DNA of 64,000 nt from an uncultured Collinsella sp. (GTDB lineage: Bacteria; Actinomycetota; Coriobacteriia; Coriobacteriales; Coriobacteriaceae): the NCBI GenBank assembly GCA_958443615.1, contig CAUCLI010000001.1:62001-126000 (forward strand). Reading direction: 5' to 3'. Made by a program: the position numbers and the translations under genes. Each line of letters starts with the position of its first letter. The first letter of the stretch is position 1. Shown piece by piece: positions 9,380 to 17,462 of this stretch. The notes under the pieces are model-generated. The model was not told the origin of the DNA, did not search any database, and saw only the letters and a list, made by a program, of their open reading frames with translations.

Positions 9380-11152
9380 ATGTTCAAACGCTTCATTTCA
9401 TATTACGGACCCGAGAAGGGGCTCTTCGTCGCAGATACAGTCTGCGCGTTGACGTATGCGGGAATCGACCTCGCGTTCCCCGTGATCCTGCGCGCGCTGA
9501 CCGGCGGGCTGTTCACGGAGGGCGCGGACGCCATCATGGACGGGCTGCTGTTCCTCGGCATCGGCCTGGTCGCGATGTACCTGGTGCGCACGGCGTGCGT
9601 TTACTTCGTCTCCGCTCAAGGGCACATCATGGGCGCCCGCATGGAGTCGCGCATGCGCGAGGACCTGTTCGACCAGTACGAGCGCTTCAGCTTCGCCTAC
9701 TTCGACGCCCATAATTCCGGCGATATGATGAGTCGCGTGGTCAACGACCTGTTCGACATCTGCGAGGGCGCGCATCACCTGCCGGAGTGGATCATCATCT
9801 GCGGCATCAAGATCATCGGCGCGCTGGCGATCCTGTTCACCATCTCCCCGATGCTCGCCGGTGCGCTCACGCTGGTCACGGTGGTGTTCGTCGCCATCAT
9901 GGTCCGTCAGAACCTGCATATGCGCAGCGTGTTCGCCGACAACCGCAAGAAGATCTCGGATGTGAACTCCCAGCTGCAGGATTCGCTCGCCGGCATGCGC
10001 GTGGTCAAGTCCTTCGCGAACGAGGAGGCCGAGCGCGCGAAGTTCCGCGCGGCGAACGACCGCTACCTCGATTCGAAGGTGGCGCAGTACAGGGTCATGG
10101 GCGCCTATCAGGCCACGAGCGCGGTCATGACGGCGGCGCATTACATCACCGTCGTGCTGTTCGGCGGCTACCTGGTGGCGCAAGGGCAGATGACCGCCGT
10201 CGACATGGCGACCTTCGCCCTGTACATCAGCCTGTTCACCGGCCCCATCGAGACGCTCGTCAACTCCACTGAGACATTCCAGAAGGCCATCGCGGGATTC
10301 CGCCGCATGGACGAGGTCCTGGCCACCGCTCCCGACGTGCAGGATAAGCCCGACGCCCGCGAGCTGCAGGTGACCGAGGGCGCCATCGAATACCGCGACG
10401 TGTGCTTCTCCTACGCCGACGGCGAGATGCCCGAGGGCGGAGAGGCGGCGCGCCCCGTGATCGACCACATGAGCCTCTCGATCCGTCCCGGTGAGACGAT
10501 CGCGCTCGTGGGCCCGTCCGGCGGCGGCAAGTCGACGACCTGCTCGCTGCTCCCGCGCTTCTACGACATCGCGAGCGGCTCCATCACCATCGACGGGCAG
10601 GATGTGCGCGATGTGACGCAGCGCAGCCTGCGCAGCGCGATCGGCCTGGTCCAGCAGGACGTGTACCTGTTCGACGGGACCTTGCGCGACAACATCGCCT
10701 ACGGGCGTCCCGGGGCGACGGACGCCGAGGTCGAGGAGGCGGCGCGCAAGGCGAACATCCACGAGTTCATCGCCTCGCTTCCCGAGGGGTACGACACCGT
10801 GGTGGGCGAGCGCGGCAGCCGCCTGTCCGGTGGTCAGAAGCAGCGCGTGGCGATCGCCCGCGTGTTCCTCAAGGACCCGGCGATCCTTATCCTGGACGAG
10901 GCGACGTCGGCCCTCGACAACGAGAGCGAGGAGGCCGTGCAGGAGTCGCTCGAGCGCCTTGCGGCCGACCGTACGACGATCGTCATCGCGCATAGGCTCT
11001 CGACCATCAAAAACGCTGACGAGATCGCGACGGTGGAGCGTGGTCGCGTTGTGGAGCGCGGCACCCATGAGGAGCTTCTCGCCCGCGGCGGCACGTATGC
11101 TCGGTACTATCGAATGCAGTTCGAGGGCGCGCGAGCGCGTGACGTGAGGTAG
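9380..11152 (+). CDS. ABC exporter, fused membrane and ATPase domains
   Basis: A 590-residue half-transporter of the MsbA/LmrA exporter type that would act as a homodimer. Six membrane helices span about residues 1-310, then a nucleotide-binding domain with Walker A GPSGGGKST near 377, signature LSGGQKQRVAIAR and Walker B ILILDEATSALD, all intact. The ATG at 9380, preceded by GGAAAG, gives the normal start MFKRFISYYGPEKG. The cargo cannot be deduced. A membrane protein of unknown function starts 3 nt after its stop and is probably translated from the same mRNA. Confidence 0.92.
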   Translation: MFKRFISYYGPEKGLFVADTVCALTYAGIDLAFPVILRALTGGLFTEGADAIMDGLLFLGIGLVAMYLVRTACVYFVSAQGHIMGARMESRMREDLFDQYERFSFAYFDAHNSGDMMSRVVNDLFDICEGAHHLPEWIIICGIKIIGALAILFTISPMLAGALTLVTVVFVAIMVRQNLHMRSVFADNRKKISDVNSQLQDSLAGMRVVKSFANEEAERAKFRAANDRYLDSKVAQYRVMGAYQATSAVMTAAHYITVVLFGGYLVAQGQMTAVDMATFALYISLFTGPIETLVNSTETFQKAIAGFRRMDEVLATAPDVQDKPDARELQVTEGAIEYRDVCFSYADGEMPEGGEAARPVIDHMSLSIRPGETIALVGPSGGGKSTTCSLLPRFYDIASGSITIDGQDVRDVTQRSLRSAIGLVQQDVYLFDGTLRDNIAYGRPGATDAEVEEAARKANIHEFIASLPEGYDTVVGERGSRLSGGQKQRVAIARVFLKDPAILILDEATSALDNESEEAVQESLERLAADRTTIVIAHRLSTIKNADEIATVERGRVVERGTHEELLARGGTYARYYRMQFEGARARDVR

Positions 11153-11155
11153 GCG

Positions 11156-12043
11156 ATGGGCAAAAAGCACGAAATGACACCGGGGGAGGCTCGCGACCTG
11201 TTCGCCGAGCTCGACGCATCCGGCGTACTCGACCCTGACGACGCCCCCGGTTGCGAGGGCGCCGCACGCGGTCTGCTCGCCCGCCGCAAGGCGAGGAAGA
11301 AGGCCGACGGAGTGTCCGCGGCGGCCCGTAAGGCCGCGATCGACCCGCTGTCCGAGGATGACCCGTCCGGCTCCCAGGTGAGCAAGACCATCTCACGCAC
11401 GGCCGTCGCCGTGATCATGGGCGTGTTCGTGTTCGTGCTCGGCATGCAGATCGTGTACGGCGTGAGCCGCCGCCTGAACACGGCGAACCTGTCAGATCGG
11501 GCGAACGGCGAGACGGTCTCGCACGCCATGGAGTCGGGCGTCGAGTGGGGCAACGGTTTCACGCAGTTTCCCCGTGAGTTCACGGTGAACGAGGCGAGTG
11601 AGAAGACCGGTGTCATCGAGGTCTCGGTGGTGGACACCGACTCGCACAACGAGCTCGAGCTGCTGTCGAACTCGCAGATCCAGGCATCGGCTCTGGCGAC
11701 GAACGCCCTGCTCAACGAGAAGATCAACCGCGTGGTCTACAACGTCTACACGCTGACGGATGAGTCGGGGGCATTCCAGCACGACCGCCTATTCGGATTC
11801 CTTCCCGCCCGCGGCACGCGTCGCGCGATGCTGACGTTCGTCTGGACCAAGTCGCAGTCCGACACGCCGTCGAACATCGACTGGGAGCTCAAGATCATCG
11901 GCATGGACGATGATTTGGCCGAGGCGATCCAGGAGCAGGTGAACTCGGTGAGTTCGCTGGCGGAGGACCCGGGCGCGACCCAGGCCGAGATCGACGAGGA
12001 CGTACGGCTGCGCGATCAGGACGAGGCGCTGTTCGTCGAATAG
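11156..12043 (+). CDS. Single-pass membrane protein of unknown function
   Basis: I do not recognise this 295-residue protein. Residues 1-75 are charged and probably cytoplasmic, with a basic LLARRKARKK run. One membrane helix spans about 78-98 (VAVIMGVFVFVLGMQIVYGV). The remaining ~195 residues would be outside the cell, ending in an acidic tail. It begins 3 nt after an ABC exporter stop codon, so it is likely an operon partner, perhaps an accessory or extracellular binding subunit; that role is a guess from position. GAGGTAGGCG precedes the start. Confidence 0.75.
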   Translation: MGKKHEMTPGEARDLFAELDASGVLDPDDAPGCEGAARGLLARRKARKKADGVSAAARKAAIDPLSEDDPSGSQVSKTISRTAVAVIMGVFVFVLGMQIVYGVSRRLNTANLSDRANGETVSHAMESGVEWGNGFTQFPREFTVNEASEKTGVIEVSVVDTDSHNELELLSNSQIQASALATNALLNEKINRVVYNVYTLTDESGAFQHDRLFGFLPARGTRRAMLTFVWTKSQSDTPSNIDWELKIIGMDDDLAEAIQEQVNSVSSLAEDPGATQAEIDEDVRLRDQDEALFVE

Positions 12044-12077
12044 ATTAGGCGTCCCTTGCACACGGGGATATGAGAAA

Positions 12078-12106
12078 AGGCATCGACATGGGTCGATGCC
12101 TATTTG
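12078..12106 (+). terminator. Terminator of the ABC exporter operon
   Basis: AGGCATCGAC pairs perfectly with GTCGATGCCT around an ATGG loop and is followed by ATTTG. It lies in the convergent gap between the plus-strand exporter operon and the minus-strand pyridoxamine kinase. Confidence 0.7.
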
Positions 12107-12159
12107 CGTTCGGGTTTGGCGAGGAGGCCGATGGGCCGACTTTTTGTCAGCGGCGCGCG

Positions 12160-13026
12160 CTACGCCAGCAGCGCGGCCACCTTACCGAGCGTGGGCTCGA
12201 AGGAGACGCCGCGCATCTCGAAGTCGGGCTGCTCGAGGGTGACGCGCATGGCATCGCGCACGAGCTCTCCGGCGAACTCGACCGCCTCGCGCGTGGTGCG
12301 ACCTGTGAAGACTGCGGCGGTGAGGGCGCTGGCGAACAGATCGCCCGTGCCGTGCAGCATGTAGGGGAGCAGCTCGCTGGAGATCTCCTCGACCTCGCCC
12401 CCATCGGCGGCGCTGGCGATGTAGTTGCGGATGACAGGCTCGTCACCATGCACGATGCCCTTGATGACGACGGTCTTCGCGCCCATGGCGATCAGCGCGT
12501 CGGCGTTGCGCTGCACGAACTCGGCCGTGACATCCTGGCCCTCGTAGGGGATGCCGGTGAGGATGGATGCCTCGGTGAGGTTGGGGGTGAGGATGTCGGC
12601 GCCGTCGACGAGGGCCGCCATGGCCTCGCACAGCTCGTCGGTATACGTGGGGTACTTCACGCCGCCGTCGCCCATGACGGGGTCGACGATGCGCAGGGCA
12701 TTGGGGTATTCGCGATAGAGGCGCTGGATGATGGCGACCTGTTCGGCCGACCCGAGGAATCCCGAATAGATGCCGTCGAGGTCGACGTTCTCCTCACGCC
12801 AAGCGTCGAGGTAGGCCTCGAGCATGCAGGTGGTGTCGTGCATGTGGAAGACGGGGAATTTGGTGTGGGCGCTGAAGAGGGCCGTGGGGACGGGGCAGAC
12901 ATCCACGCCGGCTGCGCTGAGGACGGGGATCGCCACGCCGAGGGAGCATTTGCCGTAGCCGCACATGTCGTGGACGGCCGCGACGCGCGGGATGTACGCG
13001 CCTTTGCGCTGATAAAGCTTGGTCAT
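12160..13026 (-). CDS. Pyridoxamine kinase, ribokinase-like (PdxY/PdxK type)
   Basis: It is expected to phosphorylate pyridoxal, pyridoxamine or pyridoxine with ATP in B6 salvage. The 288-residue protein has the vitamin-kinase features VAAVHDMCGYGKCSLGVAIP at the N-terminus, VDPVMGDGG near residue 116, ILTPNLTEASILTG near 147 and the anion-hole region HGTGDLFASALTAAVFTG near 235 with the catalytic Asp. Length is normal. It appears to be a single-gene unit. The PLP-dependent cysteine desulfurase at 15.5-16.7 kb would use the cofactor, but nothing links the two genes by regulation. Exact substrate preference is inferred. Confidence 0.88.
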   Translation of the reverse strand: MTKLYQRKGAYIPRVAAVHDMCGYGKCSLGVAIPVLSAAGVDVCPVPTALFSAHTKFPVFHMHDTTCMLEAYLDAWREENVDLDGIYSGFLGSAEQVAIIQRLYREYPNALRIVDPVMGDGGVKYPTYTDELCEAMAALVDGADILTPNLTEASILTGIPYEGQDVTAEFVQRNADALIAMGAKTVVIKGIVHGDEPVIRNYIASAADGGEVEEISSELLPYMLHGTGDLFASALTAAVFTGRTTREAVEFAGELVRDAMRVTLEQPDFEMRGVSFEPTLGKVAALLA

Positions 13027-13172
13027 GATTCGGTTTCCTTTCCGCGGACTTATGGACCAGCGTGCGAGGTACAGGGTAGCACCGGACAGCGGCCGCAGAA
13101 AGGGGGAGAGCCGCGGTAATCCCGCGGTAACAGTCGCGGCAACTCAACGCATGTCAGATCGTCTCTTTTGAC

Positions 13173-13217
13173 CCCTCGCCGAATAATCCGCGCGGGGCGA
13201 GGGAATTTGCCCCGCGC
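13173..13217 (+). promoter_or_regulatory. Overlapping alternative hairpins upstream of the phosphohexose mutase gene
   Basis: CCCTCGCC (13173-13180) can pair with GGCGAGGG (13196-13203), while GCGCGGGGC (13190-13198) can pair with GCCCCGCGC (13209-13217). The two stems share bases and exclude each other. A TATGAT at 13233-13238 may be a -10 element downstream, in which case these stems would lie outside the mRNA. Function is undetermined. Confidence 0.35.
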
Positions 13218-13305
13218 TGCATCGCGAGGGCGTATGATGCAGGTGAGGGCGCCCGCGCGCGGGCGATGCTCTCACACGGAAAACCAATATCGGGAAGGGT
13301 TCACC

Positions 13306-15000
13306 ATGGCAGACGTACATGAGCTTCTCTCCACTTGGATTGAGAATGTGAAAGATGAGGAGCTCCTCGCCGAGCTCAAGGCCATGCAGGAGGCCGGCGA
13401 CGAGGACGCGATCACCGACGCGTTCTTCCAGGAGCTCGCCTTCGGCACCGCGGGTCTGCGCGGCACGCTGGGCGCCGGCACCAACCGCATGAACATCTAC
13501 ACCGTCGGCCGCGCCACACAGGGCTTCGCCGACTATCTGGTGAAGAACTTCGAGAACCCCACGGTCGCCATCGCGCGCGACAGCCGCAACAACGGCGAGC
13601 TGTTCGTGAAGACCACCGCCGCGATCCTCGCGGCCAACGGCGTGACTTCCTACGTCTACCCCAAGATCTCCCCGGTGCCCACGCTCTCCTGGGCCACGCG
13701 CTACCTCAAGTGCTCCGGCGGCATCTGCATGACGGCGAGCCACAATCCGGCCGCCTATAACGGGTACAAGGCCTACGGCCCCGACGGCTGCCAGATCACC
13801 AGCGAGGCGGCCGACGCCATCTCCGCCGCCATGAATGCCTGCGACCCGTTCCACGACGTCAAGACCATGGATTTCGACGAGGCGGTCGAGCAGGGTCTGG
13901 TCAAGTGGATCGGTGATGAGGTGCTCGACGCCTACTACGACGCGGTCGCCGACAAATCCGTGAACAACCTCACCCCCGAGCAGATCGCCAACGCCCCGCT
14001 CAAGCTCGTGTACACGCCGCTCAACGGCACCGGCCTGATCCCGGTCACCACCGTTCTCAACAAGGTGGGCGTGACCGACATCACCGTGGTTCCCGAGCAG
14101 AGGGACCCGGACGGCGACTTCCCGACCTGCCCGTATCCCAACCCCGAGATCCGCGAGGCAATGCAGAAGGGCATCGACCTGTGCCAGGAGGTCAAGCCCG
14201 ACCTGCTGCTCGCGACCGACCCCGACGCCGACCGCGTGGGCGTCGCCTGCGCCGATGGCGACGACTACACGCTGCTGACCGGCAACGAGATGGGCGTTCT
14301 GCTGCTCGACTACATCTGCAAGATGCGCGCCGAGCGCGGTGAGGACCTGTCCAACAAGGTTGCAGTCACCACCATCGTGTCCTCCGCCATGGTCGACGCC
14401 CTGGCCGAGGAGTACGGGTTCGAACTGCGCCGCTGCCTCACCGGCTTCAAGTACATCGGCGACATCATCACCGGCCTGTCAGATGCCGGCGAGGTCGACC
14501 GCTTCATCTTCGGCTTCGAGGAGAGCTACGGCTACCTCTCCGGTGACCATGTGCGCGACAAGGACGCCGTCAACGCCTCCATGCTCATCTGCCAGATGGC
14601 GCAGTACTACAAGCTGCAAGGCAAGAACCTGGTCCAGGCCATGCGCGATCTGTACGAGAAGCACGGCTTCTATCACAACAAGACCGTCTCGCTGAGCTAC
14701 CCCGGCGCCGACGGCGCGGCCAAGATGGCCGGCATCATGGCCGACCTGCGCGTCGAGGCCCCTGCCGAGATCGCAGGTGCCAAGGTTGAGGCCGTGGTGG
14801 ATTACGCCACGTGCGTGAACGGCCTGCCCAAGGCCGACGTCATCGAGTTCGACCTCGAGGGCGGAAACAAGGCCATCGTGCGCCCCTCCGGCACCGAGCC
14901 CAAGATCAAGCTCTACATCTTCGCCAAGGGCGAGGATGCCGCTGCCGCGGATGCGCTCATCGCCGCCATCGAGGAGGACGGCCGCAAGCTGCTGTCCTAG
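13306..15000 (+). CDS. Phospho-sugar mutase (phosphoglucomutase family)
   Basis: A 564-residue alpha-D-phosphohexomutase of the long phosphoglucomutase/phosphomannomutase type, interconverting hexose 1- and 6-phosphates. The active-site serine loop is TASHNPAAYNGYK near residue 143, the metal loop DPDADRVG near 305, the sugar loop GFEESYGYLSGDHVRDKDAV near 403 and the phosphate loop VRPSGTEPKIKLYIF near the end, all complete. The ATG at 13306 follows GGGAAGGG; the longer open frame has no ribosome site. It would link glucose 6-phosphate to glycogen and cell-envelope precursors. Confidence 0.94.
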   Translation: MADVHELLSTWIENVKDEELLAELKAMQEAGDEDAITDAFFQELAFGTAGLRGTLGAGTNRMNIYTVGRATQGFADYLVKNFENPTVAIARDSRNNGELFVKTTAAILAANGVTSYVYPKISPVPTLSWATRYLKCSGGICMTASHNPAAYNGYKAYGPDGCQITSEAADAISAAMNACDPFHDVKTMDFDEAVEQGLVKWIGDEVLDAYYDAVADKSVNNLTPEQIANAPLKLVYTPLNGTGLIPVTTVLNKVGVTDITVVPEQRDPDGDFPTCPYPNPEIREAMQKGIDLCQEVKPDLLLATDPDADRVGVACADGDDYTLLTGNEMGVLLLDYICKMRAERGEDLSNKVAVTTIVSSAMVDALAEEYGFELRRCLTGFKYIGDIITGLSDAGEVDRFIFGFEESYGYLSGDHVRDKDAVNASMLICQMAQYYKLQGKNLVQAMRDLYEKHGFYHNKTVSLSYPGADGAAKMAGIMADLRVEAPAEIAGAKVEAVVDYATCVNGLPKADVIEFDLEGGNKAIVRPSGTEPKIKLYIFAKGEDAAAADALIAAIEEDGRKLLS

Positions 15001-15010
15001 CGCGCAGCGA

Positions 15011-15042
15011 TGTGCAATTGGGGACGGGTGCGTTTTACACAT
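15011..15042. repeat. REP-like palindrome, AATTGGGGACGGGTGC family
   Basis: A 32-bp sequence beginning TGTGCAATTGGGGACGGGTG differs at only three positions from the pair of copies at 23657-23688 and 23781-23812. It lies just after the mutase gene. It resembles a short dispersed extragenic palindrome. Confidence 0.75.
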
Positions 15043-15071
15043 GCGTTTTTGCGCACGTCTTGGAACTGAAG

Positions 15072-15106
15072 ACGGGCCGCTCGCTTTTGCGGGTGGCCCG
15101 TTTTTT
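15072..15106 (+). terminator. Terminator of the phospho-sugar mutase gene
   Basis: ACGGGCCGC and GCGGGTGGCCCGT form an imperfect GC-rich stem followed directly by six T residues, about 70 nt after the stop codon. Confidence 0.88.
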
Positions 15107-15167
15107 GATGTTCGGCTGTGCTCGGGGCGCGTGGCGGGCGGTTGAGGCACGTCGAGCGCGAGTTGGG

Positions 15168-15296
15168 TGAGGTTTTTCGTATTGATTTCGAATTTCGGTT
15201 GGTAGCAGAGATGGTTTGCAATGAAAAACGCAGGTCGGACTCAGCTGAAATTACCTTGTACTCAGGGAATCGCAAAGTTTGATACGAAAAACCTCA
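15168..15296 (-). ncRNA. Candidate structured element, 129 bp, 15-bp perfect arms
   Basis: TGAGGTTTTTCGTAT at 15168-15182 is exactly complementary to 15282-15296. The element spans 129 nt and sits in the convergent gap between the mutase and cysteine desulfurase genes. Read on the minus strand, its centre contains CGACCTGCG at element position 60, then TTG and AAAC nearby. The element at 27079-27207 has the same span and the same 9-mer at position 59, although its arms have a different sequence. Maintained pairing with changed sequence suggests an RNA fold or a mobile palindromic element. RNA status is inference. I see nothing else in the gap up to 15468. Confidence 0.4.
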
Positions 15297-15468
15297 TCGA
15301 ACTTGGCGATCGACGTGGTCATGCCGGTCGCGAGGGGCTGTGAAGCCCGATGATGAGGGCGGGTAGATGGGCGGGCTGATGAGCGGGTAGATGGGCGGAG
15401 GGCTGTCGTTCGACCGCTGCCCGTTCGACAGCTGACTGTTCGGCAAGCGTGCCTTCGATCACAGTCCT

Positions 15469-16704
15469 TTACCGCATGGAGCTGATGAGGCGTGCCTTGC
15501 GGACACAAGCGGGGATGCGCTCGCTGAGGAGGGCGACGTCCTCGGCGGTGACGTCGCTTGCGAGGGAGAGGCGCAGGGCACCGCGCGCCATGGCGGGCTC
15601 GATGCCCATTGCGGCGAGGACGTGCGACGGCTCGGTCGACCCGGTCGAACAGGCGGAGCCTGTCGCCGCCGCGATCCCGGCCCGATCGAGTAGGACCACG
15701 AGCAGCTCACCGTCGACATCGTCGCACGTGAAGGAAGCGATCGATGGAAGGCGGCCAGTTGATTCGCCATCGATGGGGGTACCGGTGAGGGTCAGGCCGT
15801 CGACCTCGCTGAGAAGGTTGCGTACGAGCTGGTTGCGCAATCCGGCGATGCGGTCGGCATCTTGAGCGAGGTCCGCGCACGCCTCCTCGAGCGCCGCCGC
15901 CATGCCGGCGATGCCTGCGAGGTTCTCGGTGCCCGCCCGCTCCCCGCGCTCCTGGGCGCCGCCGGCGATGAGCGGCGGAATGGAAAAGCCCTCGCGCAGG
16001 TACAGCGCCCCGACGCCGCGGGGCCCATGGAACTTGTGGGCGGAGAGGGACAAGGCGTCGACGCCGAGGTCCTGCACGCTGACGGGGATGTGGCCCACCG
16101 CTTGAACCGCGTCGGTGTGGAAGGGTGCACCGTGCGCGTGGGCGATTGCGGCGAGCTCGCGAACGGGTTCGATGGTGCCGACTTCGTTGTTGGCAAGCAT
16201 GATCGAGACGAGGGACGCGGGTGCGTTCGTGCCGGCTGCTGTCTCGCGTGCATCATGCTCTGCAAGTGCGCGTTCAAGCTCGGAGGGGTGAACACGACCT
16301 TGGGCGTCGACCGGCAGATATGTGACGCGAACGCCTTCGGCCTCAAGGGCTTGGCAACAGTGCAGGATGGCGTGGTGCTCGATTGCGCTGGTCATGATGT
16401 GCGGTGTCGCACGCTCGCCGTAGATGTCTCGGAACCGCCGCACGGCTCCGCGCAAGATCCAGTTGTCGGATTCGGAGCCGCCGCTGGTGAAGTAAATTTC
16501 GTCCGCATGTTCGGCGTCGAGCATGCGGGCCATGGTCTCACGCGCCCCATCGAGCGCGATGGCAGCTTGCCGTGCGATGCGGTGGATTCCGCTCGGATTG
16601 CCGAAAACGCTGGTGAGATAGGGTGTCATGGCCTCGAGAGCCTGTGGCGAGAGCGGCGTGGTGGCAGCGTTATCGGCATAGATGTAGGGCGTGGCGTCTG
16701 TCAT
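15469..16704 (-). CDS. Cysteine desulfurase, NifS/IscS family
   Basis: A PLP enzyme that removes sulfur from cysteine and holds it as persulfide for Fe-S cluster or tRNA thiolation pathways. The 411-residue protein starts YIYADNAATTPLSPQALEAM, has the PLP lysine in SLSAHKFHGPRG near residue 222 and the catalytic cysteine loop ATGSACSTGSTEPS near 350. No scaffold protein or tRNA thiolase is adjacent, so the acceptor is unknown. Upstream by 18 nt on the same strand is a small membrane protein that probably shares the mRNA. Confidence 0.93.
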   Translation of the reverse strand: MTDATPYIYADNAATTPLSPQALEAMTPYLTSVFGNPSGIHRIARQAAIALDGARETMARMLDAEHADEIYFTSGGSESDNWILRGAVRRFRDIYGERATPHIMTSAIEHHAILHCCQALEAEGVRVTYLPVDAQGRVHPSELERALAEHDARETAAGTNAPASLVSIMLANNEVGTIEPVRELAAIAHAHGAPFHTDAVQAVGHIPVSVQDLGVDALSLSAHKFHGPRGVGALYLREGFSIPPLIAGGAQERGERAGTENLAGIAGMAAALEEACADLAQDADRIAGLRNQLVRNLLSEVDGLTLTGTPIDGESTGRLPSIASFTCDDVDGELLVVLLDRAGIAAATGSACSTGSTEPSHVLAAMGIEPAMARGALRLSLASDVTAEDVALLSERIPACVRKARLISSMR

Positions 16705-16722
16705 GGGCGATGGTCGAATCTC

Positions 16723-17148
16723 TTAGCGCAGGACGAAGAACCAGAACAGGGCGAGGGCGGCTGCGGCGATGATCATGACGCCGAGGGCGATCTTGATTCG
16801 CCGGCGCTGACGGTCCTGGCGGGAGGTGAAGATGGCGCGGCCCCTTTTGGGCGTGGAGATGTAGTTGCGCCTCGGCAAGATGTTGCCGCCGCTCTCGCGC
16901 GAGCGGACTTGCAGCGTCGGACTGGCGACCGGGATGCGGGAGGACAGCTGGCTCGAGGGGACGCCGTTTTGGGCTGAGCCGCCGCTGCCGTATGAGATCT
17001 TGCGCGCGGGAATGCGGGGCTTGTGGTCCGTTTTAGGTGCGTTGGGGTTGTTCACGGGGGGCAGGTAGGTCGGGTCGCTCGTGGCGACCCCCATGTGCTT
17101 GCGCGTCCCTGGGGTTGCGGGCCGCGGCTGGGGAATCTGCTCGTCCAT
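16723..17148 (-). CDS. Small tail-anchored membrane protein of unknown function
   Basis: A 141-residue protein I do not recognise. It is mostly polar and Pro/Ser/Arg-rich, with a basic RQDRQRRRIK stretch followed by one C-terminal hydrophobic helix (IALGVMIIAAAALALFWFFVL) that ends at the last residues. That arrangement suggests a cytoplasmic body anchored by its tail. The start MDEQIPQPRP is preferred because the longer open frame runs into the neighbouring promoter region; AGGTG lies upstream. It precedes the cysteine desulfurase by 18 nt. Confidence 0.65.
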   Translation of the reverse strand: MDEQIPQPRPATPGTRKHMGVATSDPTYLPPVNNPNAPKTDHKPRIPARKISYGSGGSAQNGVPSSQLSSRIPVASPTLQVRSRESGGNILPRRNYISTPKRGRAIFTSRQDRQRRRIKIALGVMIIAAAALALFWFFVLR

Positions 17149-17290
17149 GAACACCTCGTCGAATAGCGGGTTCGATACTGCAATTGTATGGTCGCCGCCT
17201 GCCGTCGGCCCTCGGCTTTGCATCGAATGCGCGCCCTCTTCACCACTCCGCCACGTCCGGGCGGCCGGGACGGTCAAACTTTTCGTCTGC

Positions 17291-17352
17291 CGCCCCCGCC
17301 CAGAAACCTCAATTTAGGGACTGTCCCCAAATTGAGGTTCCTGGGGGCGGGG
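17291..17352. repeat. REP-like palindrome upstream of purF
   Basis: AACCTCAATTT (17305-17315) pairs perfectly with AAATTGAGGTT (17329-17339). Outside this, C-rich and G-rich arms (near 17291-17302 and 17341-17352) extend the stem. The loop contains ACTGTCCCC, a core shared with the palindrome at 19207-19249 and related to the AATTGGGGAC family at 15, 23, 52 and 61 kb. Confidence 0.75.
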
Positions 17353-17413
17353 TGCGATTCATTGCGAAGCCGTGTCGATTCAGCGAGTGCATTTGGTACG
17401 CACGCCGCGCGCG

Positions 17414-17419
17414 TATAAT
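17414..17419 (+). promoter_or_regulatory. -10 element of the purF promoter
   Basis: A perfect TATAAT lies 44 nt before the purF start codon. The region about 16-17 bp upstream holds only a weak -35 (TTTGGT at 17392-17397). No clear purine-repressor palindrome is seen. Confidence 0.55.
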
Positions 17420-17462
17420 TTCCACCGTATGGCCGCGCACGGTAACCAAGAGGGGAACCCGC

